Source: a virus
DNA length: 22,605 nucleotides
IMG/VR virus record: IMGVR_UViG_3300035187_002118
Span: 1 to 22,605 of that record
Direction: 5' to 3' (one strand)
Positions 1 through 7,177 of the stretch are shown here, piece after piece; within the stretch, counting starts at the first letter, position 1; each line of letters starts with the position of its first letter. A program made the position numbers and the translations under genes. The notes under the pieces are model-generated. The model worked only from the letters and a program-made list of their open reading frames with translations. It searched no databases and was not told the DNA's origin.

Positions 1-1
1 A

Positions 2-481
2 TGGTCTACGATCACGCCGACCGCAGCGCGCGGCGGCGCGCCGGGCGCGGCTTTGTCGGGTTCGTGGATTTGGGGTGTGACGCAAGCGGATTGGACGAAC
101 GAGAGCGCCATCCTCAACGGGCGATTCCTCTACTCGTTCCGTGGCGGCGCGGGCGCGCAACTCGACCGCTACGACATCGCGCTCAACTCGTGGAGCGCCG
201 TCACATACTCGCCAGCCGTCGAAACATTCACCACGGGATCGAAGTGGATCTACGCGGGAGACTACCTGTACGGCACGAAGGAAGTTACTGGCCGATGGTT
301 CCGCTACGACATCGCCCAGAGCGGCATGGACGGCATGACCACAATGAATGTCGGGCAGGGCGCGGCTCTCGTCGGAGACACGGCTTTTGATGTGGTCTAC
401 AAGGACGGCGCAACCAGCATCCCGTATCTGCACATGCTGATGAACACCTCCACTATCCACGCAAGGATGATGGTGATCTAA
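2..481 (+). CDS. Kelch/beta-propeller-like protein, C-terminal part (5' end outside window)
   Basis: This frame is open from the window edge, so the true start lies upstream and only about 159 residues are seen. The visible part has repeating blade-like units: a small hydrophobic strand, then Gly/Arg with Tyr-Asp-Ile and a Trp (LDRYDIALNSW, then WFRYDIAQSGM). This is the pattern of kelch or galactose-oxidase-type propellers. In tailed phages such proteins are often tail-tip or fibre components that bind surface glycans; that role is inferred from position upstream of other virion-type genes. The stop TAA overlaps the ATG of the next gene (TAATG), so the two are translationally coupled. The fold assignment is moderate because only the C-terminal third or less may be visible. 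Confidence 0.7.
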   Translation, partial: WSTITPTAARGGAPGAALSGSWIWGVTQADWTNESAILNGRFLYSFRGGAGAQLDRYDIALNSWSAVTYSPAVETFTTGSKWIYAGDYLYGTKEVTGRWFRYDIAQSGMDGMTTMNVGQGAALVGDTAFDVVYKDGATSIPYLHMLMNTSTIHARMMVI

Positions 482-645
482 TGACGATCCAAGAACTTCT
501 CGACCTCGCGCGGAACAAACTCAACACGCTGTCGCGGCAGCGCGAGCACGCGTGGGCGCAGGGCGACTCGGCGCTCGTCGCCGCACTTGACGAGAAGATC
601 GCGACAACGGAGGACACCATCGCCGCGCTCGAAGGGCTCGCGTAA
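481..645 (+). CDS. Small coiled-coil protein, 54 aa
   Basis: The ATG overlaps the stop of the kelch-like gene, and its own stop overlaps the next ATG (TAATG at 643-647). The protein is almost entirely helical: an N-terminal MTIQELLDLARNKLNTLSRQ segment, then acidic/Ala-rich heptads ending in AALEGLA. There is no membrane segment and no cysteine. Short helical proteins of this sort occur between tail genes in many phages and may be chaperones or minor structural parts, but I do not recognise the family. The stop-start overlaps on both sides are the main evidence that it is real. Confidence 0.7.
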   Translation: MTIQELLDLARNKLNTLSRQREHAWAQGDSALVAALDEKIATTEDTIAALEGLA

Positions 646-806
646 TGTTCCTTACGCTGCTCTCATCGTCTGGCGCACCCCCGGTCGGCACGCAGGCGTT
701 CATCAAGGTGAGCGGCGTGTGGGAACTCGCCACGGTCTTCATCAAGGTAAGCGGCACATGGCAACCCGCGCAGCCGTTCTGGAAGAGTGGAGGATCGTGG
801 CAATGA
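645..806 (+). CDS. Small protein with duplicated FIKVSG-x-W motif, 53 aa
   Basis: The protein begins MFLTLLSSSGAPPVG and contains two near-copies of a strand motif, FIKVSGVW and FIKVSGTW, followed by a third W-x3-GGSW echo at the C-terminus (FWKSGGSWQ). The repeats are visible at DNA level as well: TTCATCAAGGTGAGCGGC and TTCATCAAGGTAAGCGGC. Motifs of the type IKVGGxWK are common as short beta repeats in phage tail-fibre and tail-tip proteins, so a minor virion role is likely but not proven. It overlaps the previous stop and its TGA (804-806) overlaps the ATG at 803. Confidence 0.65.
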   Translation: MFLTLLSSSGAPPVGTQAFIKVSGVWELATVFIKVSGTWQPAQPFWKSGGSWQ

Positions 807-1036
807 GCATCGACCTGAATCTCGTCGTCGCAGTGCTGACCGTCGTCACAAGCATCCTCGGCGTCGGATGGAAGCTCGGGCAGATCGCCTCGGGCATCCG
901 TCTCGAGATCGCGGAAATCAAGGGGATTCTGCAAGTTCACTCGGAGCGCGTGACGCAGCTCGAGCGCCGCGTCGACGCGGTGGAGAAGTCATGTAACACC
1001 AACGCGGCCTCGTGCCGCAGGAAGCAGGCGAAATGA
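803..1036 (+). CDS. Small membrane-anchored coiled-coil protein, 77 aa (holin- or spanin-like candidate)
   Basis: I chose the ATG at 803 because it sits on the previous gene's TGA (ATGA). Residues about 5-23 form one hydrophobic helix (LNLVVAVLTVVTSILGVGW), followed by a charged heptad region (about residues 32-65, with EIAEIKGIL and RVTQLERRVDAVEK) and a short basic tail with two Cys. One N-terminal transmembrane segment plus a coiled coil is the architecture of XhlA-type lysis proteins and of inner-membrane spanins. The neighbour downstream is a lipoprotein-like membrane protein, so a lysis pair is possible. No endolysin is visible, so this is only a candidate role. Confidence 0.65.
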   Translation: MSIDLNLVVAVLTVVTSILGVGWKLGQIASGIRLEIAEIKGILQVHSERVTQLERRVDAVEKSCNTNAASCRRKQAK

Positions 1037-1554
1037 AGTGGCTCCAAGAAAACAAGGCGGCGACAGTCATGGCGGTAATCACGGCAGCGGCGTTCGCGGT
1101 GCTCGCTCTCATGCAGGGATGCGATGTCCGCTCGCAGATTCAGGTCAAGGCTCCGAGCGACATGCTCGCGACGATTGATGTGGAGGAGCCTCTCACCCTC
1201 GACGAGGTCGAGGCGACATGGGAGGACTGGACGGCGTGGGTCGAGTCGCGCACGCGCCAGTACCAGCGCGCGGTCGCGGAGGCTGAGGACCGCGCCGCGC
1301 GGATCGAGGCCATCATCGACCTCGGGCTCGCCGCGGCGAACGAGGGCGCCGCACAGATTCCCGGCGGAGCGTTCCTTGTCGGCGGGCTGAGTCTCCTCAC
1401 GGGCCTGTTCCTGAAGCGGCCCGGCACCGACAAGATGACCGCGAAAGAGAAAGAAGACAGTTACAACGCGGGCTTGGAAGAAGGGCGCAAGATCGTCCTA
1501 TCCGCGATCAAGGGAGACGAACCGAAGAAGTTGGGCGATTCACAGGAGTCTTGA
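1033..1554 (+). CDS. Membrane/lipoprotein-like protein, 173 aa
   Basis: The start at 1033 overlaps the preceding stop (AAATGA). Residues 10-28 form a hydrophobic helix ending in LALMQGC (Cys30), which resembles a lipobox, though Met/Gln at -3/-2 are not ideal. Then comes an acidic helical region (about 55-105: EDWTAW, RQYQRAVAEAEDRAARIEA), a second hydrophobic segment GGAFLVGGLSLLTGLFL (111-127), and a charged C-terminus. Together with the preceding single-pass coiled-coil protein it could form a lysis or envelope-associated pair, or be a holin with two membrane spans. The family is not recognised. Base composition here is high (43 G+C of 60 at 1201-1260), unlike the following gene. Confidence 0.7.
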   Translation: MKWLQENKAATVMAVITAAAFAVLALMQGCDVRSQIQVKAPSDMLATIDVEEPLTLDEVEATWEDWTAWVESRTRQYQRAVAEAEDRAARIEAIIDLGLAAANEGAAQIPGGAFLVGGLSLLTGLFLKRPGTDKMTAKEKEDSYNAGLEEGRKIVLSAIKGDEPKKLGDSQES

Positions 1555-1555
1555 C

Positions 1556-1909
1556 ATGGCAGCAGCTCAATACGCAATTTCGATCAATCAGGGCGAAACC
1601 TATACGAAGAAATTCGTGTGGTGTGACAGCTCGGAAAATCCTCGGAATTTGACTGGGTACACTCCAAGATTTCAAGCGCGATCGTCCCCATCGCAACCCG
1701 CAACATTTCTTGATTCCGCGACAACAACTGGTCTTTCAATCACAATCCCGACCCCTGCAAATGGAGAGGTTCTTCTTTCCATGACTGCGGCCTGCACCGC
1801 GAGTATCCCCTGCGAGGGTGTGTATGCAATTGAGCTATTCACAGCAGGCGGCGTAGTCAAGCGTCTTGTGGAGGGGTTGGTTGATCTCAGCACGGAGAAC
1901 GCGCGATGA
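1556..1909 (+). CDS. Phage beta-sandwich virion protein (LtfC/BppU-like), 117 aa
   Basis: The N-terminus has the recognisable pattern of a widespread phage virion family: ISINQGETYTKKFVW, a D-S-S-E-N-P turn, then NLTGYTPRFQARSS. In that family the strands build an Ig-like or beta-sandwich domain found near tail-fibre genes. The C-terminal part (GVYAIELFTAGGVVKRLVEG) fits the final strands, and the length is typical. An ATG preceded by CAGGAG supports the start. Base composition drops to about half G+C from here to about 2660. Its stop overlaps the next ATG (GATGAG). Confidence 0.8.
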   Translation: MAAAQYAISINQGETYTKKFVWCDSSENPRNLTGYTPRFQARSSPSQPATFLDSATTTGLSITIPTPANGEVLLSMTAACTASIPCEGVYAIELFTAGGVVKRLVEGLVDLSTENAR

Positions 1910-2433
1910 GCGACATAATCAAAATTGAAGAAACGTCCGATGTCGTGAAAATTGTGGCGGTTGCCGGGGCGGTCGGATATGGATTGTTAGGTGGATTTGA
2001 GGCGGGGGAAACACTCGCCGTCGCGCTGAGTTCTGCAACAAATACACTTACGTCCAAGACCGCAGTTACCGCCACGTATGCCAACATTCGGACAATCAGC
2101 CTGGGAGCTGGTACTTGGGCAATTTCGGCTCATGCCGCGGTTGGTGCAACAACTTTGGGTTCAGCTTTAGTAGCAAGCGGAATCTTTGGACTTCGATTGC
2201 ATGATGGAACAAACACGCTTGCAAGTACGCACGGGTTTGTCCCCCGAGATACAACAACTCCTGCCGCGCAGCTTGCGTCTTCTAGTCTTCATGCCATTGT
2301 TGCGGTGGCGTCGACCACTACCATCTCTTTGCAGATAAACGGGAGCACTACGCTATCGGTATATCATCAAGAGCAAGGATCTGGAACCACAAGCGGATCT
2401 TCAACAATCCTTTCGGCGGTGCGAATTGCATGA
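1906..2433 (+). CDS. Tail fibre/receptor-binding-like beta protein, 175 aa
   Basis: After a short N-terminus with acidic and Val/Ile-rich residues, the protein becomes Ser/Thr/Ala/Gly-rich. It has alternating hydrophobic strands typical of a jelly-roll head domain: RTISLGAGTWAISAHAAVG, FGLRLHDGTN and TTISLQINGSTTLSVYH. Phage distal-tail or fibre proteins carrying C1q/TNF-like domains read this way. The start overlaps the previous stop and the stop overlaps the next start (GCATGA). Position in a run of virion-type genes supports a structural role; the exact partner is unknown. It shares the lower G+C of its upstream neighbour (30 of 60 at 2041-2100). Confidence 0.75.
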   Translation: MSDIIKIEETSDVVKIVAVAGAVGYGLLGGFEAGETLAVALSSATNTLTSKTAVTATYANIRTISLGAGTWAISAHAAVGATTLGSALVASGIFGLRLHDGTNTLASTHGFVPRDTTTPAAQLASSSLHAIVAVASTTTISLQINGSTTLSVYHQEQGSGTTSGSSTILSAVRIA

Positions 2434-2660
2434 CCAACCACACCACTTCATCGGATTCTGAGTTCTCAAGATCGCAGGCCGAAATCTTGACGCGATCTTT
2501 TGTAGAGGAAGTGAACGCCGACGCGGTGGTTGTGATGTGGACGGATCGCTGCCGAAACTCCACACGAATCTTTCGACACGACTTCGGAAACAAGCTTCTC
2601 TGCGATGCGCTGATAGCTCATGCCGTCACGCAACAGTGTTCGGAATCAGAAGAGGAGTAG
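2430..2660 (+). CDS. Hypothetical small protein, 76 aa
   Basis: An ATG overlapping the previous TGA and a position exactly filling the space before the next SD support this gene. The protein is hydrophilic at the N-terminus (Ser/Thr-rich), then carries a mixed region VEEVNADAVVVMWTDRCRNSTRIFRHDFGNKLLCDALI and an acidic tail. The middle looks like an alpha/beta segment, but I do not recognise a family. The last codons (AGAAGAGGAG) contain the ribosome-binding site for the large Cys-rich gene, so the two are probably co-translated. Confidence 0.65.
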   Translation: MTNHTTSSDSEFSRSQAEILTRSFVEEVNADAVVVMWTDRCRNSTRIFRHDFGNKLLCDALIAHAVTQQCSESEEE

Positions 2661-2662
2661 CA

Positions 2663-4714
2663 GTGCCATTTCAACCCGCCTGTTGTTGTAGTGATTGCAC
2701 AAGTCGTGATTGTCTCAGTGGCGGCACGATCGACACGGGTTGCTGTCATTCGTGCGATCACCTGCTGCTTTGGTGCGAGCGCCCGGGATTCAGCGGCAAG
2801 CGCGAGGCACTCTGGAATCCACCCGGAAGCGAGACATGGTGTGAAATCTGTGAAACAAAGTCTTGGTCAGGCTTGCCGCCCGTGCAAGCGATCTACCAGT
2901 ATTACGGCACGTTCTGGCGCGTTCAGTACCCCGGTGGCCCACAGCCGCAACGCGGACTGAAGAACCTGCTGCCTCCGTATCCTGAGTGCCCGACTCGGGC
3001 GTGCTTTGGAGATGACCCCGACTGCACTTCATGCAACCCGAGCGGGCCTCTTGGTGGCAATACGAGCGGCTGCGAGTGCAATGGCTCGACCACTAACTCG
3101 GTGTATTCAAAGTACCAACTCGACCGATATCAGGCTGATCCAGAGACGCGGTGGGCGCCCGAGTTGATCTGTTGGAAGGGCGGCGACGATCTCAGCACGA
3201 TTAGTGGGATTGGCCGACTTGATCGACAGGTACTCGGAATCGTGTACTTCGAGCGATGGTGGCGCATCGCTCAAGGCACGTCGGATTGCAACGAGTACCG
3301 AATCGTCGTGCCCGACTGCACGAAAGACCCGGTGACCGGCGACTACTCGTGCTCAGGCGGGCCGGCGGTGCAAGGCGACGATCTCGTGCCGAAGTGGTGG
3401 ATTCACGCTTGCAGCGGCGTTCCGCTGTTCGACTTTGACATTACTGATGCCGTCGCGCGAAAGTTGATCTCAAGCGAGGACGCAGATCAGATTCGCTCGT
3501 TCGCCGCGCAGGGTCTTCAGCCAGATCAAACCATATTGGCACAAATGGCCATTGGCGGTTATTTCGACAGCAAGGACTGGCGCGCCGAGCAGCGGCAGGC
3601 GTACGTCGACTTACACGCGCGATTCCCCGGAGCCGGCTACGGCGCGTGCATTCAAAATGTTGAGGACATGGGTGAACTTGGGCCGTTCCGCAGGCGGCTC
3701 ACAGAATCGTTTGCGATCGCAGACATCTACAACGACCCCGAGCCGATTCTTCGCGCAAGCGACGCGACTGCTAGTGGAAGCACCCTCCAGGCCATGTGCT
3801 CCATCGACTACCCCGGAGGGTGGGGTTCAAACGATGAGGTAGACTACAACTATTGGGCCGAGCGTCAGTGGGTCTACTTCCGGGGTGTCCCCGGCGGTTG
3901 GATTTGGGCCGGATGGAGCGCACCAGCAAGCCAAGAGTGTATCGATCTCGGAATCACCGACGAAGAGCAAGCAATTTTGCAGGGTTGTGGACGATTTGAT
4001 CCCAACTGTATTGAGGCTATCCGTGGCTGGCCGTTGCCTCCGCCGACGTGTACCCCATGCGTCGCTGCGTGTAAATGCGACGAGATCACATACACTAACT
4101 GCTCGTGTGCGCCCAGTTGCCCTGAGTGCGATCCAATCCCCGAAGTTGGTTGTGGGGGATCGCAACAGTGTGATGGCAATGACACTGGTACTGGCAACGG
4201 AGCGTGCGAACAGTTCGGAGTCGAGCCATTCTGCGAGGGGTTGCGAATGGTGTACGCCTACTACAAGTGGGTTCCGATGTTCGCCGGCACGTGTGAGTCG
4301 TGCGATGAAGGCCCGACCGGAGGTGGCAAGGAAACGTGCGCTCGCTCTGTGCTTTCGTACTTGATACCCGCGCGCGTATCGAGTAACTCGTGGGATGACG
4401 TCGTGCCGTACACATGCCGGAAAGAGATTCCTCCGCTCGGTGTGCCGAATCTGTTCCCCGCGATCATTGAAGCGCACCAGGCTACAGAGAAGATTTGCAT
4501 TGGAATCGGACCTGACCCGATTGATCCTGGCCTTTACTCAGAGAGCGATATTTGCTGTGGTGGGTTCTGCCCTTCATTCAGCGGCGAGTTGGACTGTTGT
4601 GGTCGGGTAAGCAACGACTGCGAGGCGAGCACTGATTGCCCCCCACACTCTCTTCAAGGGCAACGAAACTGCATCGGACACGACATTGAGTGTCAGGTTC
4701 AAGGGGGTGAGTGA
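2663..4714 (+). CDS. Very cysteine-rich large protein, 683 aa, probable virion protein
   Basis: I chose GTG at 2663 because AGAGGAG lies five bases upstream; the frame stays open upstream to about 2537 but lacks an SD. By eye there are about 53 cysteines, concentrated in an N-terminal block (ACCCSDC, GCCHSC, WCEIC, CTSC, GCEC) and a C-terminal block (CTPCVAACKC, CSCAPSCPEC, CESC, DICCGGFC, LDCCGR). A central Cys-poor section (about residues 265-370) includes helical EDADQIRSFAAQGL. The paired CxxC spacing suggests metal clusters or disulfide-linked knots, as in extracellular adhesins. No catalytic motif is evident. It lies between tail-type genes and another Cys-rich protein, so a surface or tail role is inferred. 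Family unknown. Confidence 0.8.
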   Translation: MPFQPACCCSDCTSRDCLSGGTIDTGCCHSCDHLLLWCERPGFSGKREALWNPPGSETWCEICETKSWSGLPPVQAIYQYYGTFWRVQYPGGPQPQRGLKNLLPPYPECPTRACFGDDPDCTSCNPSGPLGGNTSGCECNGSTTNSVYSKYQLDRYQADPETRWAPELICWKGGDDLSTISGIGRLDRQVLGIVYFERWWRIAQGTSDCNEYRIVVPDCTKDPVTGDYSCSGGPAVQGDDLVPKWWIHACSGVPLFDFDITDAVARKLISSEDADQIRSFAAQGLQPDQTILAQMAIGGYFDSKDWRAEQRQAYVDLHARFPGAGYGACIQNVEDMGELGPFRRRLTESFAIADIYNDPEPILRASDATASGSTLQAMCSIDYPGGWGSNDEVDYNYWAERQWVYFRGVPGGWIWAGWSAPASQECIDLGITDEEQAILQGCGRFDPNCIEAIRGWPLPPPTCTPCVAACKCDEITYTNCSCAPSCPECDPIPEVGCGGSQQCDGNDTGTGNGACEQFGVEPFCEGLRMVYAYYKWVPMFAGTCESCDEGPTGGGKETCARSVLSYLIPARVSSNSWDDVVPYTCRKEIPPLGVPNLFPAIIEAHQATEKICIGIGPDPIDPGLYSESDICCGGFCPSFSGELDCCGRVSNDCEASTDCPPHSLQGQRNCIGHDIECQVQGGE

Positions 4715-5010
4715 TGTATCTTCGCAAAGGAACGCAAAGCGTTGATTGGCGCAAGGGGAAGGTCACGGTGCGCAACGTCGCGTCGTATGTCGCGGCGGAG
4801 GCGTCTCTCGCGGTGCTCGGCCCTGTCGCGCCGGATGTGTTTGAGGCTCGCAAGGCTGCGTGCATGGGGTGCGAGCATCGAGCCACCGATACCAATCCGC
4901 CGGATGACATCGGCTTCTGCCGGAAGTGCGGGTGCGGGACATCAGCTCGCGCTCGACTGACGATCAAACTCACGATGCCCGCGGCGGAGTGCCCACTAAA
5001 AAAATGGTGA
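4714..5010 (+). CDS. Small Cys-rich zinc-ribbon-like protein, 98 aa
   Basis: ATG at 4714 overlaps the preceding TGA; a GTG one codon earlier (4711) is an alternative. The N-terminal half is helical with an Ala/Val-rich stretch (NVASYVAAEASLAVLGPVA). The second half carries the pattern FEARKAACMGCEH, then CRKCGCG, a basic strand RARLTIKL, and a final CPLKKW. This CxxC - CxxCGC - CP-x-KW arrangement is a familiar zinc-binding signature of small phage proteins located near tail genes. Its function is not established. The gene is followed by a 12-nt gap with an SD for the phosphoesterase. Confidence 0.8.
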   Translation: MYLRKGTQSVDWRKGKVTVRNVASYVAAEASLAVLGPVAPDVFEARKAACMGCEHRATDTNPPDDIGFCRKCGCGTSARARLTIKLTMPAAECPLKKW

Positions 5011-5022
5011 TTGGGAGGCTGC

Positions 5023-5943
5023 ATGGGGAGGCAAAGAACCAAGACGCCGACGCCGCTGTTTCGCGTCACTCAGAAGTCGCGGAACATCCACGTCGTGGAC
5101 ATAGAGCTAAAGAGCCTGTCAGAGGATCGTTGGTTTTTGCTCTCGAGCGATCGCCACCACGACAACCCGCACAGCGACCACGATCTCGAGTTGAAGCACT
5201 TGCGCGAGGCGGTCGATCGCGGCGCGGGGATTGTCGATCTCGGAGATAGTTTTTGTGCAATGGGCGGGCGCGGCGATCCACGGCGGGCGAAGCACGGCGT
5301 GACGCGACCGGAGCACGCGATGGCGAACGATTATTTCGATTCGCTCGTGACTCACGCAGCGGATTTCTACGCGCCGTTCGCGCGGAACTTCGTGGTGATC
5401 GCGCGCGGAAACCACGAGACGAGCGTCTTGAAGAATCAGGAGACTGATCTCACCGAGCGTCTGTGCGAGCGGATGTCTGCCATAAGCCGGCATCGCGTGT
5501 ACTCGGGTGGCTACGGCGGCTGGGTGCTGTTTCGTATCAAGTACACCACGCAGGTCTACTGCTTGAACATGAAGTATTTCCACGGCTCCGGCGGCGGCGG
5601 TTTGATGACGATGGACACGCTGCGAGTGCGGCGCATCGGCTCGTGGACTCCCGACGCGGATGTGATCGCTGGTGGTCACACGCACGATAAATGGGTCATG
5701 GAAGTCGAGCGCGAACGGCTCAAGACCAAGAACGGCGACTACAAGGTTGAACTGAGCACCCAGTACCACGTTCGCTGCGGCACCTACAAGGACGAGTACG
5801 GCGACGGCTTCGGCGGCTGGCACATCGAGCGCGGCGGTCCACCGAAGTCGCTCGGCGCGGTCTGGATGAAGTTGTGCTTGTCTGTGCCGCAGGGAGAATC
5901 GAAAGATCGCCGGGTCAGCATCAAGTTTGAAAGGGCCGACTGA
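5023..5943 (+). CDS. Calcineurin-like metallophosphoesterase, 306 aa
   Basis: ATG at 5023 is preceded by GGGAGG four bases upstream, so I prefer it to the TTG at 5011. The metal-binding motifs of the family are visible in order: D-x-H in SSDRHHDN (Asp43, His45), GD in DLGDSF (Asp75), GNHE in IARGNHETS, and the closing GGHTH followed by DKW. These enzymes hydrolyse phosphomono- or diesters with two metal ions. In phages, close relatives sit with tail or late genes, but the substrate is unknown; nucleic acid, cyclic nucleotides and cell-envelope phosphates are all possible. The long C-terminal extension after GGHTH (about 90 residues, Gly/Tyr-rich) is unassigned. Confidence 0.88.
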   Translation: MGRQRTKTPTPLFRVTQKSRNIHVVDIELKSLSEDRWFLLSSDRHHDNPHSDHDLELKHLREAVDRGAGIVDLGDSFCAMGGRGDPRRAKHGVTRPEHAMANDYFDSLVTHAADFYAPFARNFVVIARGNHETSVLKNQETDLTERLCERMSAISRHRVYSGGYGGWVLFRIKYTTQVYCLNMKYFHGSGGGGLMTMDTLRVRRIGSWTPDADVIAGGHTHDKWVMEVERERLKTKNGDYKVELSTQYHVRCGTYKDEYGDGFGGWHIERGGPPKSLGAVWMKLCLSVPQGESKDRRVSIKFERAD

Positions 5944-5944
5944 A

Positions 5945-6232
5945 ATGGCCCGTCGCAAGGCCATCCGCGCAACGATCCGCGGCGATGTGTGGCGCGTCGA
6001 GTTCGCGCATATCGGAGACTACGGGCACTGCGAGTTTGGCTCGTGCCGCCGCACGCGCCGCATCCGTCTGTCGCCGTCACAATCCGACGCGGAGCTCCTC
6101 GACACAGTGATCCACGAGATGATCCACGCTCAGGACTGGGATTTATCCGAGGAGGCGGTGACGCAGCGCGCGACGGAGATCGCGACGGTGTTGCAAAGAA
6201 TTTTTTTGATTGCTCGACGGAATACGCCTTGA
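5945..6232 (+). CDS. SprT-like HExxH metallopeptidase-fold protein, 95 aa
   Basis: The start ATG at 5945 lies one base after the phosphoesterase stop. The zinc-binding helix is LLDTVIHEMIHAQDWDLSEE, with His57, Glu58 and His61. Upstream are strands containing CEFGSC and RRTRRIRLSP, as in small phage members of the SprT/WSS1-like group. The protein is short, so only the minimal gluzincin-type helix and one flanking helix (EEAVTQRATEIATVLQRI) are present; the third metal ligand may be a Glu in SEE. The catalytic target is unknown. The final codons include a T-run (about 6201-6207) and overlap the -35 box of the downstream promoter. Confidence 0.8.
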   Translation: MARRKAIRATIRGDVWRVEFAHIGDYGHCEFGSCRRTRRIRLSPSQSDAELLDTVIHEMIHAQDWDLSEEAVTQRATEIATVLQRIFLIARRNTP

Positions 6233-6257
6233 CTTTGTTGGGATGCTTCACTAGATT
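6229..6257 (+). promoter_or_regulatory. Sigma70-type promoter for the recombination operon
   Basis: TTGACT (6229-6234), a 17-base spacer and TAGATT (6252-6257) match the bacterial -35/-10 consensus at 5/6 and 4/6 positions with ideal spacing. Transcription would begin near 6264 and give a leader of about 100 nt before the ATG at 6365. The -35 box lies over the last codons of the SprT-like gene. Confidence 0.75.
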
Positions 6258-6287
6258 GGCAACGCCACCCGGACACCAACAATGTTG

Positions 6288-6350
6288 TCCCCGACCGACT
6301 GCGCCCGCGTCCGCTGGGTGGCTCCACGTGTGAGGCGCGTCGGTCGGGGA
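6288..6350 (+). promoter_or_regulatory. Leader RNA hairpin (17 paired bases, 28-nt loop) with anti-RBS loop
   Basis: TCCCCGACCGAC (6288-6299) is the exact reverse complement of GTCGGTCGGGGA (6339-6350). Beyond a one-base bulge (T6300), GCGCC (6301-6305) pairs with GGCGC (6334-6338). The 28-nt loop contains CTGGGTGGCTCCA (6314-6326). Nine of these bases (6318-6326) are complementary to TGGAGCCAC at 6354-6362, the ribosome-binding site of the next gene. All 13 are complementary to TGGAGCCACCCAG at 8907-8919, across the helicase ribosome-binding site. There is no T-run after the stem, so it is not a standard terminator. A regulatory role is inferred. Confidence 0.6.
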
Positions 6351-6354
6351 CTTT

Positions 6355-6362
6355 GGAGCCAC
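6355..6362 (+). promoter_or_regulatory. GGAGCCAC ribosome-binding element, RecE-like gene
   Basis: GGAGCCAC ends two bases before ATG 6365, with the GGAG core six bases from the start codon. The same octamer precedes the starts at 8919, 10627 and (minus strand) 22276. It is complementary to the loop of the leader hairpin just upstream. Confidence 0.7.
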
Positions 6363-6364
6363 GA

Positions 6365-7177
6365 ATGGACATCAAAGTTGTCAGAGGACTTCCTGCGCAC
6401 GAGTATCACGCTATTCGAGCCGCTTCATCAACGCGCTTGAAGGAAATCATGCGCTCGCCGGCGCACCTTCGCCATATGGACGAGAATCCAAAGACGGGGG
6501 ATGCCCTCCTCATTGGCGATGCGTTTCATACGCTTGTGCTTGAGCCGAACGACTACACCAACCGATTTGTGGTGGGGCCTGATGTTGACCGGCGAACGAA
6601 AGACGGAAAGGCCGAGTGGGCTGCGTTTGTTGAATCTATCGGATCGCGCAAGGTGCTCACCTACGACCAGAACCTCTTGGTTACTGGCATGGCGAAGGCC
6701 GTGATGAGCAATTCAATGGCGCACGAACTCATTCTTGCGCGCGCAGAGACGGAGTTGACCCTGTTTTGGCGCGCCCTTGGTATCGCTTGCAAAGCGCGAA
6801 TTGATGGGTTCAATTTGAATCACCGCGCGGCATTTGATCTCAAGTCTTGTGAAAATGCTAATCGCGATGAGTTTGCCCGCAGTGTGGCGAATTTCAAATA
6901 CCACGTTCAAGCGGCCTGGTATCTCGATGCGATGAAGGCCGCTGACTTCCCCGCTGAGACGATCGTGTTCATCGCGGTTGAGAAGTCCTCGCCCTACGGA
7001 GTGGCGTTGTACGAACTCGATGAAGACGCGATTGAAGAGGGTCGGATTCAGATTGCGAAGCATCTTCCGATTCTCGCGAATTGCGAAGAAACAAATGATT
7101 GGCCTGGTTACGAGTCGGGCATTCAGTCGATTTCGCTTCCCAGGTGGTCCGTCAAGGGAGAGGGGGCTACACTTTGA
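6365..7177 (+). CDS. RecE/exonuclease VIII-like PD-(D/E)XK nuclease (DUF3799-type), 270 aa
   Basis: The protein matches the RecE C-terminal nuclease family along its length: SSTRLKEIMRSPAHLRHM near the N-terminus, GDAFHTLVLEPNDY, FVVGPDVDRRTKDGK, and the core CKARIDGF (catalytic Asp) followed by AFDLKSC (Asp-x-Lys). Conserved FKYHVQAAWYLDAM and FIAVEKSSPYGVALYEL follow, then WPGY and a closing LPRW. RecE-type enzymes resect double-stranded DNA 5' to 3' to expose a 3' strand for the annealing protein, here encoded next. ATG at 6365 is chosen for GGAGCCAC upstream. Length is typical for the stand-alone nuclease form. It is the first gene after the promoter and hairpin leader. G+C is near half, lower than the cassette region. 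Confidence 0.9.
   Translation: MDIKVVRGLPAHEYHAIRAASSTRLKEIMRSPAHLRHMDENPKTGDALLIGDAFHTLVLEPNDYTNRFVVGPDVDRRTKDGKAEWAAFVESIGSRKVLTYDQNLLVTGMAKAVMSNSMAHELILARAETELTLFWRALGIACKARIDGFNLNHRAAFDLKSCENANRDEFARSVANFKYHVQAAWYLDAMKAADFPAETIVFIAVEKSSPYGVALYELDEDAIEEGRIQIAKHLPILANCEETNDWPGYESGIQSISLPRWSVKGEGATL

Noticed and set aside
1-390. Plus-strand frame-1 ORF at the left edge
   Set aside because: The overlapping frame 2 has the kelch pattern; this one is Arg/His-rich and has no neighbours in register.
3827-4477. 216-codon minus-strand ORF inside the Cys-rich gene
   Set aside because: Arises because TGC/TGT-rich codons rarely give antisense stops; composition is shadow-like.
5119-5964. Long minus-strand ORF (281 codons) opposite the phosphoesterase
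   Set aside because: The plus strand has clear catalytic motifs over the same bases; the antisense product is His/Arg/Val-rich and has no SD or motif.
6300-6340. Minus-strand gene start using the reverse complement of the loop (GGAGCCACCCAG)
   Set aside because: No start codon follows at suitable spacing on the minus strand, and no open frame continues.
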